From assembly GCF_029223285.1 (NCBI RefSeq), contig NZ_JARHUJ010000009.1, positions 62,001-126,000 on the forward strand: 64,000 nucleotides of DNA, in the 5' to 3' direction. A program made the position numbers and the translations under genes. The notes below the pieces were generated by a model. That model was given only the letters and a program-made list of their open reading frames with translations. It was not told where the DNA came from and did no database searches. Shown piece by piece: positions 1 through 8,280 of the stretch. The stretch comes from Paraflavitalea sp. CAU 1676. Its GTDB lineage: Bacteria > Bacteroidota > Bacteroidia > Chitinophagales > Chitinophagaceae. Every line of letters begins with the position of its first letter. Position 1 is the first letter of the stretch.

Positions 1-629
1 CCGGCACCTACGGGAAGATTGATCTGGGTGAGCTTGTAAGGCTTTCTGTCGGCATACTGGGGAAAGCCCTGGCCTTCTGTATGCAGTGGTTGCAGGTCTA
101 CCCAGGTATTGGCGTTTAGCTGTCCCTGAGGATTAAACTTGAACACACCGATACCAGCTACCACATAAGGCCTCAGTTTCAACCAGGTATCTTCAGGATC
201 ATTTTCAATTAAAGTAGTGGGGTATATTTCCGCCAGCAACATCAATTCTTTTATCTTGGTGCGGAAGTTGGAGTTACGATTTTTCCTTGTGTCTTCCATT
301 CCACCCTTCGATTTGATCTTGGCATCGTCTGCTTCCAGGGTGCCGAAGTTGAAGGCCAAACGAAAGTTTACATAAGGTTTGGGTGAATAGCCAAGGTAAC
401 CACCCCACATAAATTTCGTCTGCTTGAAATTGTTGTCTTTAAGAAAGGTTTGCCCTTTACCCTGTGCACCTTGAACGTCGGTGAGGGCATTTCCGGGCCC
501 CATTGTCATGCCTATTTCCCAATAGGAAGTGCTTTCACTAATTTGGCTAAACGAAGTGTAGTTTGCCGAAAGGACAATAAGCGTTAGTGCACAACACTTC
601 CGCACAGAAGCGTGTAGATACTGTTTCAT
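1..629 (-). CDS. Outer-membrane beta-barrel protein, DUF6089-like (3' part outside window)
   Basis: Only the N-terminal 209 codons are present; the gene runs off the left edge. The ATG is at 629, and the first ~29 residues form a signal peptide (basic MKQYLHASVRK, hydrophobic core LTLIVLSA, cleavage near FSQ). The mature part starts with SYWEIGMTMGPGNALTD and alternates aromatic/hydrophobic residues with glycines (GGYLGYSPKPYVNFRLAFNFG, LRPYVVAGIGVFKFNP). This pattern matches the DUF6089/PorT-like outer-membrane barrels of Bacteroidota. Such proteins sit in the outer membrane; their function is mostly unknown. It is divergent from nothing nearby and is the leftmost member of the minus-strand block. 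The family name is a pattern-based call. Confidence 0.7.
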   Translation of the reverse strand, partial: MKQYLHASVRKCCALTLIVLSANYTSFSQISESTSYWEIGMTMGPGNALTDVQGAQGKGQTFLKDNNFKQTKFMWGGYLGYSPKPYVNFRLAFNFGTLEADDAKIKSKGGMEDTRKNRNSNFRTKIKELMLLAEIYPTTLIENDPEDTWLKLRPYVVAGIGVFKFNPQGQLNANTWVDLQPLHTEGQGFPQYADRKPYKLTQINLPVGA

Positions 630-778
630 GGAATATCAGATTTAGTTTTCAGATGGTCTGGGATCCGGCGTCTAAAATAATAGGCGCTGAATTTCCTTAC
701 AAGGAAACGAAGAAATATTTCTTTTTTGTGTGCGGCGTGGAAAAAATATATGAGTATAGGGGAATTCCTATAGCGGGA

Positions 779-1240
779 TTAACGTGATTCAACTAGTAAC
801 ATTTCGATATGCTCGATGCCATCTTCCAGATAAACTTCGCTGGATTGTTGAAAACCAAAGGATTCATAAAACCTCTGAAGGTACAGTTGTGCTCCGATGC
901 GAATGGGCCCCTGGCCAAAAAGCTGGTAGCAGCTTTCGATGGATTTTTGCATCAACTGGCGGCCGGCGCCCGATTTTCTCATTTTGGGAGAGGTTACCAC
1001 CCGGCCAATGGACATTTCTTCGTAGGATACGCCGGCCGGAACCAGTCGCGTGTAAGCAGCCAGCAGGTCGTTTTGCCATCCCATCAGGTGCATGGACTTT
1101 TGATCCTTATTGTCCATATCCTGGAAAGCACAGTTTTGCTCTACTACAAAAACTTCGCTCCGCAATTGTAGCAACACATAAAGTTCTTGTGTGGTTAATT
1201 CATTAAAAGACTTGCAGGTCCAGTTGATAGAGCTATTCAT
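779..1240 (-). CDS. GNAT family N-acetyltransferase, ElaA-like
   Basis: A 153-residue GNAT protein. The N-terminal stretch LYVLLQLRSEVFVVEQNCAF and the following QDMDNKDQKSMHL are typical of the ElaA subgroup (LR..VFVVEQ.C.Y.D.D..D..A.H). The acetyl-CoA binding segment is around residues 78-100: IGRVVTSPKMRKSGAGRQLM, with the R/K-x-x-G-x-G/A loop. Near the C-terminus, QLYLQRFYESFGF is the usual beta6-alpha4 segment. The physiological acceptor is unknown. It starts 38 bp downstream of rarA on the same strand, so co-transcription is likely. Confidence 0.85.
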   Translation of the reverse strand: MNSSINWTCKSFNELTTQELYVLLQLRSEVFVVEQNCAFQDMDNKDQKSMHLMGWQNDLLAAYTRLVPAGVSYEEMSIGRVVTSPKMRKSGAGRQLMQKSIESCYQLFGQGPIRIGAQLYLQRFYESFGFQQSSEVYLEDGIEHIEMLLVESR

Positions 1241-1278
1241 AGTAACACTTAGAAAAAGAGATGATTGATTGTTTGCTG

Positions 1279-2559
1279 TTAATATCCATATTTATCCTTC
1301 CACAATCCTTTTAGGTAGCGGCGTAATTCCTCTTCCCTTGCATTACGGCCCGGATCATAGAATTTAGTGCCGGCCAGCGCAGCAGGAAGGTATTCCTGAC
1401 TGGAGAAGTTATTGTCATAGCTGTGCGAATACTGGTAGTCTTTGCCGTAACCAAGGTTCTTCATCAGCCTGGTAGGGGCGTTACGGATATGAAGAGGAAC
1501 AGGAAGATCACCATGCTGTTTTACAGCAGCAAGGGCCGCATTGATCGCCGCATAGGATGCGTTGCTCTTCGCCGATGATGCCAGGTACACAGCACATTGT
1601 GATAAGATGATCCTCGATTCGGGGTAGCCGATCTTCGTGACGGCGTCAAAAGTGGTATTAGCCATCACCAAAGCAGTAGGGTTGGCATTGCCTATGTCTT
1701 CACTGGCGAGTATTACCAAACGGCGTGCAATGAATTTTACATCTTCACCGCCTTCAATCATCCTGGCCAGCCAATATACAGCCGCATTAGGGTCGCTGCC
1801 TCTGATAGACTTGATGAAGGCTGAAATGATATCATAATGCTGTTCGCCACTTTTATCATAGATAGCAATTCGCTGTTGGGCAATGCTCATCACAGTCTCG
1901 TCTGTGATCCGGATAGGGGCGCTTTCTGTTTTTGAACTGAGCGTGTCAACCACCAGTTCGAACAGGTTCAATAACTTACGAGCGTCGCCACCTGAAATAT
2001 TGATGAGTGCGGCTGTTTCTACCAGTTCGATCTTCTTTTGGGCAAGCACATCATCTCTTTGCATGGCCTGCTCTAGTAAAGTGATCAGGTCTGCTTCGTC
2101 AAGCGCCTTTAATACATACACCTGGCTTCGGCTGAGCAAAGCGCTATTTACTTCAAACGACGGGTTCTCTGTAGTAGCACCGATCAGCGTAATGATCCCT
2201 TTCTCAACGGCTGCTAGTAGTGCATCCTGCTGGCCTTTGTTAAATCTGTGTATCTCATCAATGAAAAGAATGCCTTTTTGCAAGGCCTTTGCAGTTTCTA
2301 TGGCTTCCCGAACATCCTTGACGCCCGAACTGATGGCGCTTAACGTAAAAAAGGGCGCTTTTAAAGTGTGGGCAATTATATTCGCAATTGTTGTTTTGCC
2401 TGTACCCGGCGGTCCCCACAAGATCATCGAAGGAACTTTCCCCTGTTCGATCGCGGTACGTAAAATACTTCCTTTGCCGGCAAGATGTTCCTGTCCCACC
2501 AGTTCGTCCAGCGTTTCCGGACGCATTCTCTCAGCCAATGGCGGCAATGTGCTTTTCAT
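1279..2559 (-). CDS. rarA: Replication-associated recombination protein A (AAA+ ATPase)
   Basis: A 426-residue AAA+ ATPase of the RarA/MgsA/WRNIP1 clamp-loader-like family, which acts at stalled replication forks and gaps. The N-terminus PPLAERMRPETLDELVGQEHL is the family signature. Walker A is GPPGTGKT at residues 49-56. Walker B is ILFIDEIHRF, with D101/E102. Sensor 1 is IGATTENPS at about 126-134. The helical domain and C-terminal tetramerisation domain follow, including GSDPNAAVYWLARM and RIILSQCAVYLASSAKSN. Length is normal for the family. The ATG at 2559 is preceded by a degenerate -7 element (TACCTTGT, 2571-2564), so it may have its own promoter. It lies upstream of the ElaA-like gene. 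Confidence 0.96.
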   Translation of the reverse strand: MKSTLPPLAERMRPETLDELVGQEHLAGKGSILRTAIEQGKVPSMILWGPPGTGKTTIANIIAHTLKAPFFTLSAISSGVKDVREAIETAKALQKGILFIDEIHRFNKGQQDALLAAVEKGIITLIGATTENPSFEVNSALLSRSQVYVLKALDEADLITLLEQAMQRDDVLAQKKIELVETAALINISGGDARKLLNLFELVVDTLSSKTESAPIRITDETVMSIAQQRIAIYDKSGEQHYDIISAFIKSIRGSDPNAAVYWLARMIEGGEDVKFIARRLVILASEDIGNANPTALVMANTTFDAVTKIGYPESRIILSQCAVYLASSAKSNASYAAINAALAAVKQHGDLPVPLHIRNAPTRLMKNLGYGKDYQYSHSYDNNFSSQEYLPAALAGTKFYDPGRNAREEELRRYLKGLWKDKYGY

Positions 2560-2626
2560 GCCGACAAGGTAAGGAAATTCAAAAAAAGGGCAATATTCTT
2601 ACAGGAGAGGATGCAGCTCCAACAGA

Positions 2627-3160
2627 TTACCTGAGTGGGATCTCATTGCCAGATTCTTCGTCATCCAGAAAGCTATCCAGGGCCATTTCATGATTACGGC
2701 GGATCGCTTTTCTGAGCGAAACCTGGAACCAGAGAATGTACACACCGGTCAATCCGATGAGGGCAATGGCAGCCGCTACAAGATATCCTATGAGGTCTCG
2801 GCCCATACTGCCGCTCTCGCGGGATAACAAGGCTACAAAAGCGGCAATGGCGCCTGTAACAGCGGCAACTATTGATAGCAGCGCAAGGATAAACAGTGCG
2901 ATAGAAAAGCCTCGTAGCCTTTTACCTGGTACTCTATCAGGGTAATATCTTTCGAGGATCAATATATTAACGCTGCTGTTCGCCAGCAAAGTGGTGGGAA
3001 ACAAGATCAGGAGAATCAATGCCGCTACATCTTCGAACGACCTGAAATTGAACCTCGATTCGGATAGGCCTATTACCGCCAGGGCGGCGATCAAAGTAGT
3101 AAGCGCCATGTGCAGGTAACTGAGGAGCCTGAATATTTTCCATCGTAACGGTAACATCAT
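2627..3160 (-). CDS. Multi-span membrane protein of unknown function (paralog of the next gene)
   Basis: A 177-residue protein with about four hydrophobic segments: residues ~12-32 (LLSYLHMALTTLIAALAVIGL), ~43-65, ~85-112 (ALFILALLSIVAAVTGAIAA) and ~125-148. It ends in a charged, Asp/Glu-rich cytosolic tail (ALDSFLDDEESG). The start MMLPLRWKIFRLLSYLHM closely parallels the N-terminus of the gene at 3178-3681 (LPLHWKLFRILCIIQL), and both end in a basic helix plus acidic tail, so the two look like tandem duplicates. The intergenic gap is 17 bp. I do not recognise the family. Confidence 0.75.
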   Translation of the reverse strand: MMLPLRWKIFRLLSYLHMALTTLIAALAVIGLSESRFNFRSFEDVAALILLILFPTTLLANSSVNILILERYYPDRVPGKRLRGFSIALFILALLSIVAAVTGAIAAFVALLSRESGSMGRDLIGYLVAAAIALIGLTGVYILWFQVSLRKAIRRNHEMALDSFLDDEESGNEIPLR

Positions 3161-3177
3161 GTGCAGGGGTAACTGGG

Positions 3178-3681
3178 TTAAGAATCTTGTTGGTCAAACT
3201 GATGATACCACTCGTTTATGGTATTCTCATAGATCTGCTTGCGCAGCTGGTACATGCCAAACAGGAAAAGCAGGTGAAAGAAAAATACAACGATGGATTG
3301 TAATATATAAAAGATTAGGGTGAACAGTAAGCTGTTGCGTACCAGCGTCTGTAGGTTGATCAGCGGCAGGATCCGCCACATCTGTACTGTTTTCGCAAAA
3401 AGGAATGCGATCAGCAGGAAGTTGATCAGGAAAAAAATATTGAATCGCCTTTTTTGTTTCAGTGTCAAGGGATTGTTAGGATAGTTATCATGGAGGATGG
3501 ATAATCCCTGGAACAGGAAAAAGGAAACCAACAGATAGCACACAACACTGATCAGGTCACTGATCGTATCTACGTGATCAAATAGCCGGCCGGTGTTAAT
3601 GGCCAGCGAATAGATCACCAGGATCAGTTGTATGATACATAATATACGAAATAACTTCCAGTGCAGGGGCAAACCATTCAT
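3178..3681 (-). CDS. Multi-span membrane protein of unknown function (tandem paralog)
   Basis: A 167-residue protein from the ATG at 3681. A longer frame begins at a TTG at 3711, but the ATG matches the start of the neighbouring paralog. It begins MNGLPLHWKLFRILC and has four hydrophobic stretches: ~12-30, ~43-62 (LISVVCYLLVSFFLFQGL), ~83-102 (INIFFLINFLLIAFLFA region) and ~120-145 (LIFYILQSIVVFFFHLLFLF). The hydrophilic C-terminus ends HQFDQQDS. It sits between a GNAT gene (36 bp upstream) and its paralog (17 bp downstream). No function can be assigned; a small integral membrane regulator or structural protein is possible. Confidence 0.72.
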   Translation of the reverse strand: MNGLPLHWKLFRILCIIQLILVIYSLAINTGRLFDHVDTISDLISVVCYLLVSFFLFQGLSILHDNYPNNPLTLKQKRRFNIFFLINFLLIAFLFAKTVQMWRILPLINLQTLVRNSLLFTLIFYILQSIVVFFFHLLFLFGMYQLRKQIYENTINEWYHQFDQQDS

Positions 3682-3717
3682 AGACCACAATATAAAAAAA
3701 CAAAGGCACAATGTGGC

Positions 3718-4248
3718 CTAGGTCCAAAATGGCGCATAGACCGTTTGCAGAATTGCCTTTGCTGTGATATCCATCTCTGCCGAATGAATGATCGCCGGCA
3801 TGCTCATGAGGCACATGGGAATCGCTGGTTCTCCTTTTCTATAGGGAGGCTGTTCATAAACAAAGGGGGCTAGTATAAAGCCGTTCCTCTCATAAAAGCC
3901 TATCCGCCGTTTGCTGAATTCATCGGTTGGGGGTTCTACTTCCAGCACCAACCGGCGGCGGGAAGTTTCGATAATAAGTTGAATTACCCGGCTTCCATAA
4001 TGTTTTCCTCTTAAAGACGGATCAATGGCAAAGTGTTCAAGGTACTTCCAATCGCCCGCTTGCCATAGGATTGCAAAACCGATGAGCAATGCATCGTCGT
4101 TGATGGCCAGCAGTTGCATGGGATGATGGTCGATAAGCTCCACCACCTTGTCCCAGGTTCTCCTTTCAGATAAAGGGAAAGAGGTTTCATACAGATGCTG
4201 TATGAAAGGAAGCGAAAGGTGATTCCGGTCGTCGATGCAGGTTAGCAT
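3718..4248 (-). CDS. GNAT family N-acetyltransferase
   Basis: A 176-residue GNAT-fold protein. Residues ~65-80 (YLEHFAIDPSLRGKHYGSRV) carry the acetyl-CoA pyrophosphate-binding motif (R-G-K-x-Y-G). The next helix and strand, LIIETSRRRLVLEVEPP, and the late KRRIGFYERNGF segment complete the fold. The N-terminal part (FIQHLYETSFPLSERR) resembles small-molecule or aminoglycoside-like acetyltransferases, but the substrate cannot be assigned. It is the first gene of the minus-strand block. A TATCTTTA element ends 5 bp before the ATG (4261-4254) and could be its -7 promoter box. Confidence 0.85.
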   Translation of the reverse strand: MLTCIDDRNHLSLPFIQHLYETSFPLSERRTWDKVVELIDHHPMQLLAINDDALLIGFAILWQAGDWKYLEHFAIDPSLRGKHYGSRVIQLIIETSRRRLVLEVEPPTDEFSKRRIGFYERNGFILAPFVYEQPPYRKGEPAIPMCLMSMPAIIHSAEMDITAKAILQTVYAPFWT

Positions 4249-4452
4249 ATGAATAAAGATATTAATGTCTTGAGCGAATATGTTTTTTTGTCATAGCTAT
4301 TGTAATTAATTGTATTAGATATTAAACAACAGGTAATTATGAATCAGTTGTTCAAATAAAAAGAAAGAGTTGTTAACAATTATCAACTTTTGCTTTCATT
4401 AGTAAATGTTTTTTTCTATCCTTGTCCCAGATTCCGTGTTAAATTCAACCCT

Positions 4453-5739
4453 ATGTATCCTAACTGTACCTATGATTTCAAAATCCGAATTGTGTCCTGG
4501 CGCGACTGGATCAGCCGTATCACAGGACTGACCTGCATCATACTTGCAGCGTCGATGCTTATGCCTTCTGCGGCCACAGCACAATGTCATTATCCATCCA
4601 TGACGTTTGTTTCTCCCAAGTTAATGAGTGGAACAGCCCGCCAGGTAGGGGCAGTGTATAAATTCTCCAATGTTACAACCGGTGTAGACGCCACCATTCA
4701 GATAATGGCGCTTGTTGGCGGTGCCGGCCTGAACGATATGGATAATACCTCTCAGGGTTATTACGATGCCTGGCAGCCTTACGTTACGGCAGGCGCCAGC
4801 GGAACGTCTTACCTTGATTGGAAGATCGTTTTTAAAAAGGCTGGTACGAATACCGATACGATACTTCCCTGTTTGTCTATCACTGCAATCGATATTGATG
4901 GTGATGGAAGTAAACTAAAGGAATTTATCGTAGCCTCTACCCCGGGAGCTTATGCGGTAGACCCCAACACATTGCTGAACGTATCATTCGATGGTGTAAA
5001 CTCTCATGCCATTGGTACCGTATTAACGGTGCCCAATATCGATACGAATGCAACGAAGTATATGTTCCAGATGAACTTTACCAACGTTGGCACCATCATT
5101 TACCGGAATGGTTCGATCTCTACAAAAACAAGCTCCGATGTAAGACATACCTGTATCTATTTCAAGTCTTTCTTCGAATCGGGACTCATTACGTTACCCG
5201 TACAGATCACTTCGTTTACCGGTAAAATGGTTAGTGAAGGAGTTAACCTCAATTGGGTGGTATCTAATGAACAGGACATACAACATTTTGCCGTTCAAAG
5301 AAGCCCCGATGGATCTAATTGGGAAAACGTAGGCAAAACCGAGGCCGAGGAAGGAGTTCGCAGCTACCATTATATGGATAAATCAGGAGCCACTGGTAAA
5401 GCGTACTATCGCCTGGTGCAGGTAGCAACAGGTGGCAGTGTTGGATTCTCGCGTATCATCGCTATGAACCAACCCGGAGGCTTGCTGAGCATAAACATGC
5501 CGACGCTCGTTTCCAGGCAAATACCCATCAACCTGGATGCGCCGGCTGCCGAGAATTATCAGTTCGCGGTATACAACGGCCAGGGAGTATTGCTGACGAG
5601 AAAAACATTTGCAGTGCAAACAGGTTTGAATTCACTGCAATTGGACCTGCCTGCCAGCCGTGCTGCTGGTATCTATATGATCGCCATCCGTAATGGAAAA
5701 GGTGAAATTGTAGAGCGCAAACGGATCCTCGTTCAATAA
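4453..5739 (+). CDS. Secreted protein with T9SS type A sorting domain
   Basis: A 428-residue protein. The frame is open from a TTG at 4390, but the ATG at 4453 precedes a clear signal sequence (GLTCIILAASMLMPSAATAQ, cleavage near residue 46). The mature N-terminal domain has TGVDATIQIMALVGGAGLNDMDN and ITAIDIDGDG, a pattern I associate with recurrent Bacteroidota secreted proteins of unknown role. A fibronectin-like domain follows: LPVQITSFTGK, then VNLNWVVSNEQDIQHFAVQRS, and YYRLVQV. The last ~80 residues fit a T9SS type A sorting tail (NYQFAVYNGQGVLL, AAGIYMIAIRNGKGEIVERKRILVQ ending). It is probably exported by the SprA translocon encoded later in this window. Ligand or enzyme activity is not evident. 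Confidence 0.85.
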   Translation: MYPNCTYDFKIRIVSWRDWISRITGLTCIILAASMLMPSAATAQCHYPSMTFVSPKLMSGTARQVGAVYKFSNVTTGVDATIQIMALVGGAGLNDMDNTSQGYYDAWQPYVTAGASGTSYLDWKIVFKKAGTNTDTILPCLSITAIDIDGDGSKLKEFIVASTPGAYAVDPNTLLNVSFDGVNSHAIGTVLTVPNIDTNATKYMFQMNFTNVGTIIYRNGSISTKTSSDVRHTCIYFKSFFESGLITLPVQITSFTGKMVSEGVNLNWVVSNEQDIQHFAVQRSPDGSNWENVGKTEAEEGVRSYHYMDKSGATGKAYYRLVQVATGGSVGFSRIIAMNQPGGLLSINMPTLVSRQIPINLDAPAAENYQFAVYNGQGVLLTRKTFAVQTGLNSLQLDLPASRAAGIYMIAIRNGKGEIVERKRILVQ

Positions 5740-5801
5740 ACCAGCATCTATTTAAGAACCTTAAATTCTTCGATATATAGTATAAAATCTACCTTATTTA
5801 G

Positions 5802-5848
5802 AAACCGGATAACCGCTTACTCAACTATGATATCGGCTTATCCGGTTT
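5802..5848 (+). terminator. Intrinsic terminator after the T9SS cargo gene
   Basis: AAACCGGATAA (5802-5812) pairs perfectly with TTATCCGGTTT (5838-5848). A further CCG/CGG pairing lies inside, and the stem is followed by TTCTT. It lies 63 bp after the stop codon at 5739. Confidence 0.75.
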
Positions 5849-5898
5849 TCTTATGCCCGGCGCTGCCGGTTGGTTGCCGCCGGGGCTAAACGAAATAC

Positions 5899-5930
5899 AA
5901 AAAGGCGACACTTCTCAGCATCGCCTTTTT
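5899..5930. terminator. Second terminator-like hairpin, possibly bidirectional
   Basis: AAAAAGGCGA (5899-5908) and TCGCCTTTTT (5921-5930) form a 10-bp stem with a 12-base loop. The A-tract and T-tract on either side make it suitable as a rho-independent terminator for both strands. No gene starts between it and the first terminator, so it may be a backup terminator or mark the end of an unseen antisense or small RNA. Confidence 0.6.
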
Positions 5931-6417
5931 CACGCAAAAAAATTTAATCACGGGGCTCGCTAACCAAGTTGGTTTTTCCCGGATTACCTGGACTAAAAAG
6001 GATCAATTTCAAAGGAATGGATTCAGACAGGGTCGATTGGCAAGTTATCGCTATTGGCATTCAGAGATACACAAAAAGGTAATTGTTTTCAAAGGGTGTG
6101 ATCGCCTTATTGTTTAGGTATGGGTTACAAGGTACCGGGTGCACGGAAAAAGAAAGTTGACTGACATTGGATTTTAGCTGGCTTCATAGAATATTAGAAT
6201 TCTTTCTGGACGGTAATTTAAAGGACATTGGATGGTCTGAGGTTGCTAATCCTCGTCAATCAACTTCTAAAGCAAAAATAAATGTGGATAAGTATGTGGA
6301 CAAGCGAACTAATGCTTCATTTTAACATTTCAGTTTTTACTAATCTCATCGTAATAAACCTATGAAAACAAGGAAAACCACTTATTGCAGCATCGTAAAT
6401 GTTCTAATTGAAAATAG
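5931..6417. other. Gene-poor intergenic stretch
   Basis: Together with the flanking hairpin and promoter this makes a ~800-bp gap between 5740 and 6536. No ATG-initiated gene with convincing codon structure is visible on either strand. A reading frame without an ATG stays open for 76 codons (5890-6117, plus strand) and reads like degraded coding sequence, but I do not recognise it. No tRNA fold, repeat array or mobile-element end was found. Confidence 0.5.
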
Positions 6418-6449
6418 TTTCGACTATATTAGTAATTAGTATAATTTCG
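6418..6449 (+). promoter_or_regulatory. Predicted promoter of the response regulator gene
   Basis: TTTC (6418-6421), 20 bp, then TAATTTCG (6442-6449). This matches the Bacteroidota -33/-7 arrangement TTTG / TAnnTTTG with one mismatch in each box. It implies a leader of ~80 nt before the ATG at 6537. Confidence 0.4.
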
Positions 6450-6536
6450 TAAATATCCTATAGTATTTCTCACGAAAAAGTCGCATTTTGTTCGCTGAAT
6501 GAAGCGTACCCCTTATATTTTTAAAATACAACCCGA

Positions 6537-7205
6537 ATGAAAAACATCGACAAGGTGATCAAAGTGGCTATAGCCGACGACCATGCCCTATTCCGGGCAG
6601 GGGTTAAAACATCCCTCTCCTCCAAGAGGGACGTGGAGTTGATTGCCGAGGCAGACAATGGAATGCAGCTGCTCAACCTGCTCAAACACATCGAACCAGA
6701 CGTTATATTATTGGATATCCAAATGCCGATCATGGACGGTATTCAAACCCTTCCGGAGATCAGGAAAGTGAGGCCCGATGCGAAGGTGATCATTCTTTCC
6801 ATGCACAACGACCACTCCATGATCAGCAAGCTCATGGAAATAGGGGCCAACTCCTATCTCACGAAGAACTCCGATTCAGAGACTATTTACCAGGCCATCA
6901 AAACCTGTTACGAACAGGAGTTTTTCTTCAATGAGCTCACGAATAAAGCATTGTTGACAGGGCTTAGGACCAAGCGCACCGATTTGGCCAGCCCGCAGGA
7001 AGTTAACCTGTCCGACAAAGAAACCAGGGTTTTGAAGCTGATGTGCGAGGAAAAGACCACCAAGGAGATTGCCGATATCGTAGAGATCAGCCCGCGCACG
7101 GTAGAGGCAATTCGGGATAAGCTTAAAACAAAGACAGGCGCCAAATCCATGGCGGGCCTGGTAATGTATGCCGTAAAGAACGGGATCATCGATCAGCCAC
7201 AATAA
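6537..7205 (+). CDS. NarL/FixJ-family response regulator (REC + LuxR-type HTH)
   Basis: A 222-residue DNA-binding response regulator. The receiver domain (~8-125) has the acidic pair D14/D15, the phospho-acceptor D60 (VILLDIQMP), S88 and the conserved K110 (YLTKNS). The C-terminal LuxR/GerE helix-turn-helix (~150-215) contains LSDKETRVLKLMCEEKTTKEIA and SPRTVEAIRDKLKTK. Its promoter target is unknown. No histidine kinase is adjacent, so it is an orphan here and the partner must lie elsewhere. It is separated from the following class IV aminotransferase by 81 bp containing a short hairpin. Confidence 0.92.
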   Translation: MKNIDKVIKVAIADDHALFRAGVKTSLSSKRDVELIAEADNGMQLLNLLKHIEPDVILLDIQMPIMDGIQTLPEIRKVRPDAKVIILSMHNDHSMISKLMEIGANSYLTKNSDSETIYQAIKTCYEQEFFFNELTNKALLTGLRTKRTDLASPQEVNLSDKETRVLKLMCEEKTTKEIADIVEISPRTVEAIRDKLKTKTGAKSMAGLVMYAVKNGIIDQPQ

Positions 7206-7255
7206 AGCCTGAGGGGGGAATTGCCTTCGATGGGTGAAAAAATATAATATCTTAC

Positions 7256-7284
7256 AGCCGGTTGGGGAAGCCCGCCGGCTTTTG
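7256..7284 (+). terminator. Weak hairpin/terminator after the response regulator
   Basis: AGCCGG (7256-7261) pairs with CCGGCT (7275-7280) and is followed by TTTTG. The T-run ends only 3 bp before the ATG at 7287, so the hairpin could also influence initiation of the next gene. Confidence 0.45.
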
Positions 7285-7286
7285 TT

Positions 7287-8129
7287 ATGAATAGCTATAT
7301 CTATTATAATGATAAAATTCTGCCGGCAGGTACACCGCTGGTGTCGGCGGATAACCGGGGCCTTCGATATGGCGACGGTCTTTTTGAAACCATGCGGGTG
7401 GTTAAGGGGCAGATCGTTTTGGAAACCTATCATTTCGAACGGCTTTTTGCCGGCCTGCAGCTGCTTCGTTTTCAACTGCCCGTTCTCTTTACCCCGGCAC
7501 ATCTCGAGGCCGCCGTTTTGGAGCTTTGCCGCAAAATGAAAATAGAAACGGCGGCGAGGATCCGACTCAATATCGTGCGGGGTAGTGGCGGCCTCTACGA
7601 TCCGGAAAACCACCAGCCCAACCTGATCATCGAAGCCTGGCCACTCGACCCACCACGTCAACTTAATGAAAATGGGCTCCACATCGATATTTATGATCAG
7701 GTGCACAAACCGGTGGATATACTCGCGAATATCAAATCCAACAATTATCTCCCTTATGCCCTCGCAGCCGTACACGCCAAAGAGAACAGGCTCAACGACT
7801 GTTTACTGCTCAATACGCATAGCCGAATATGCGATGCTACTATTGCAAATGTATTTTGGGTAAAGAACGGCGACCTGTTTACGCCCCCTTTATCAGAGGG
7901 GGGAATAGCAGGTGTTATGCGGCGCCACCTGATAGAAAGCATGGCTCACGGGCCAACTGGCGTTAAGGAAGATGTGCTCACGCTTCAAACGCTTGCCCAG
8001 GCCGATGAAGTGTTCCTGACCAATGCCATCCAGGGCATTAAATGGGTGGGGAGGTATCGTGATAGCTCCTATACCAATAAAGTGGCGACAACTGTTTTTA
8101 ACAGCTTCGTTCAGCCACTGTGGAGCTAA
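7287..8129 (+). CDS. pabC: Class IV PLP aminotransferase, aminodeoxychorismate lyase-like
   Basis: A 280-residue fold-type IV PLP enzyme. DNRGLRYGDGLFETMRV near residues 22-38 is the family start signature. RLNIVRGSGG carries a phosphate or cofactor-binding region, and ILANIKSNNYLPYALA contains the candidate PLP lysine in KSNNYL (about residue 155). DCLLLN and the later NVFWVKNG...TPPLSEGGIAGVMR complete the pattern. PabC releases pyruvate from 4-amino-4-deoxychorismate to give p-aminobenzoate for folate. Branched-chain or D-amino-acid aminotransferase are the alternatives, because subfamilies are hard to separate without alignment. The photolyase gene follows, and both may share a transcript. 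Confidence 0.75.
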   Translation: MNSYIYYNDKILPAGTPLVSADNRGLRYGDGLFETMRVVKGQIVLETYHFERLFAGLQLLRFQLPVLFTPAHLEAAVLELCRKMKIETAARIRLNIVRGSGGLYDPENHQPNLIIEAWPLDPPRQLNENGLHIDIYDQVHKPVDILANIKSNNYLPYALAAVHAKENRLNDCLLLNTHSRICDATIANVFWVKNGDLFTPPLSEGGIAGVMRRHLIESMAHGPTGVKEDVLTLQTLAQADEVFLTNAIQGIKWVGRYRDSSYTNKVATTVFNSFVQPLWS

Positions 8130-8280
8130 TCCGAAGGCAGGGTTCCCCTGACTAAAGCAACCTCTCATGATGGATGGAGCGGACAAAAGCGAGGCCTGCG
8201 TGTTTAAGTATTCACCATTGGTCATTAAACGGACCTTCACAAATGAAAGAGGCAGCTGCTTTGTAGGTATCTTGACTGCC

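Noticed and set aside
6876-7775. 299-codon minus-strand frame spanning the response regulator and pabC
   Set aside because: It covers two clear plus-strand genes and their junction; composition is that of an antisense shadow.
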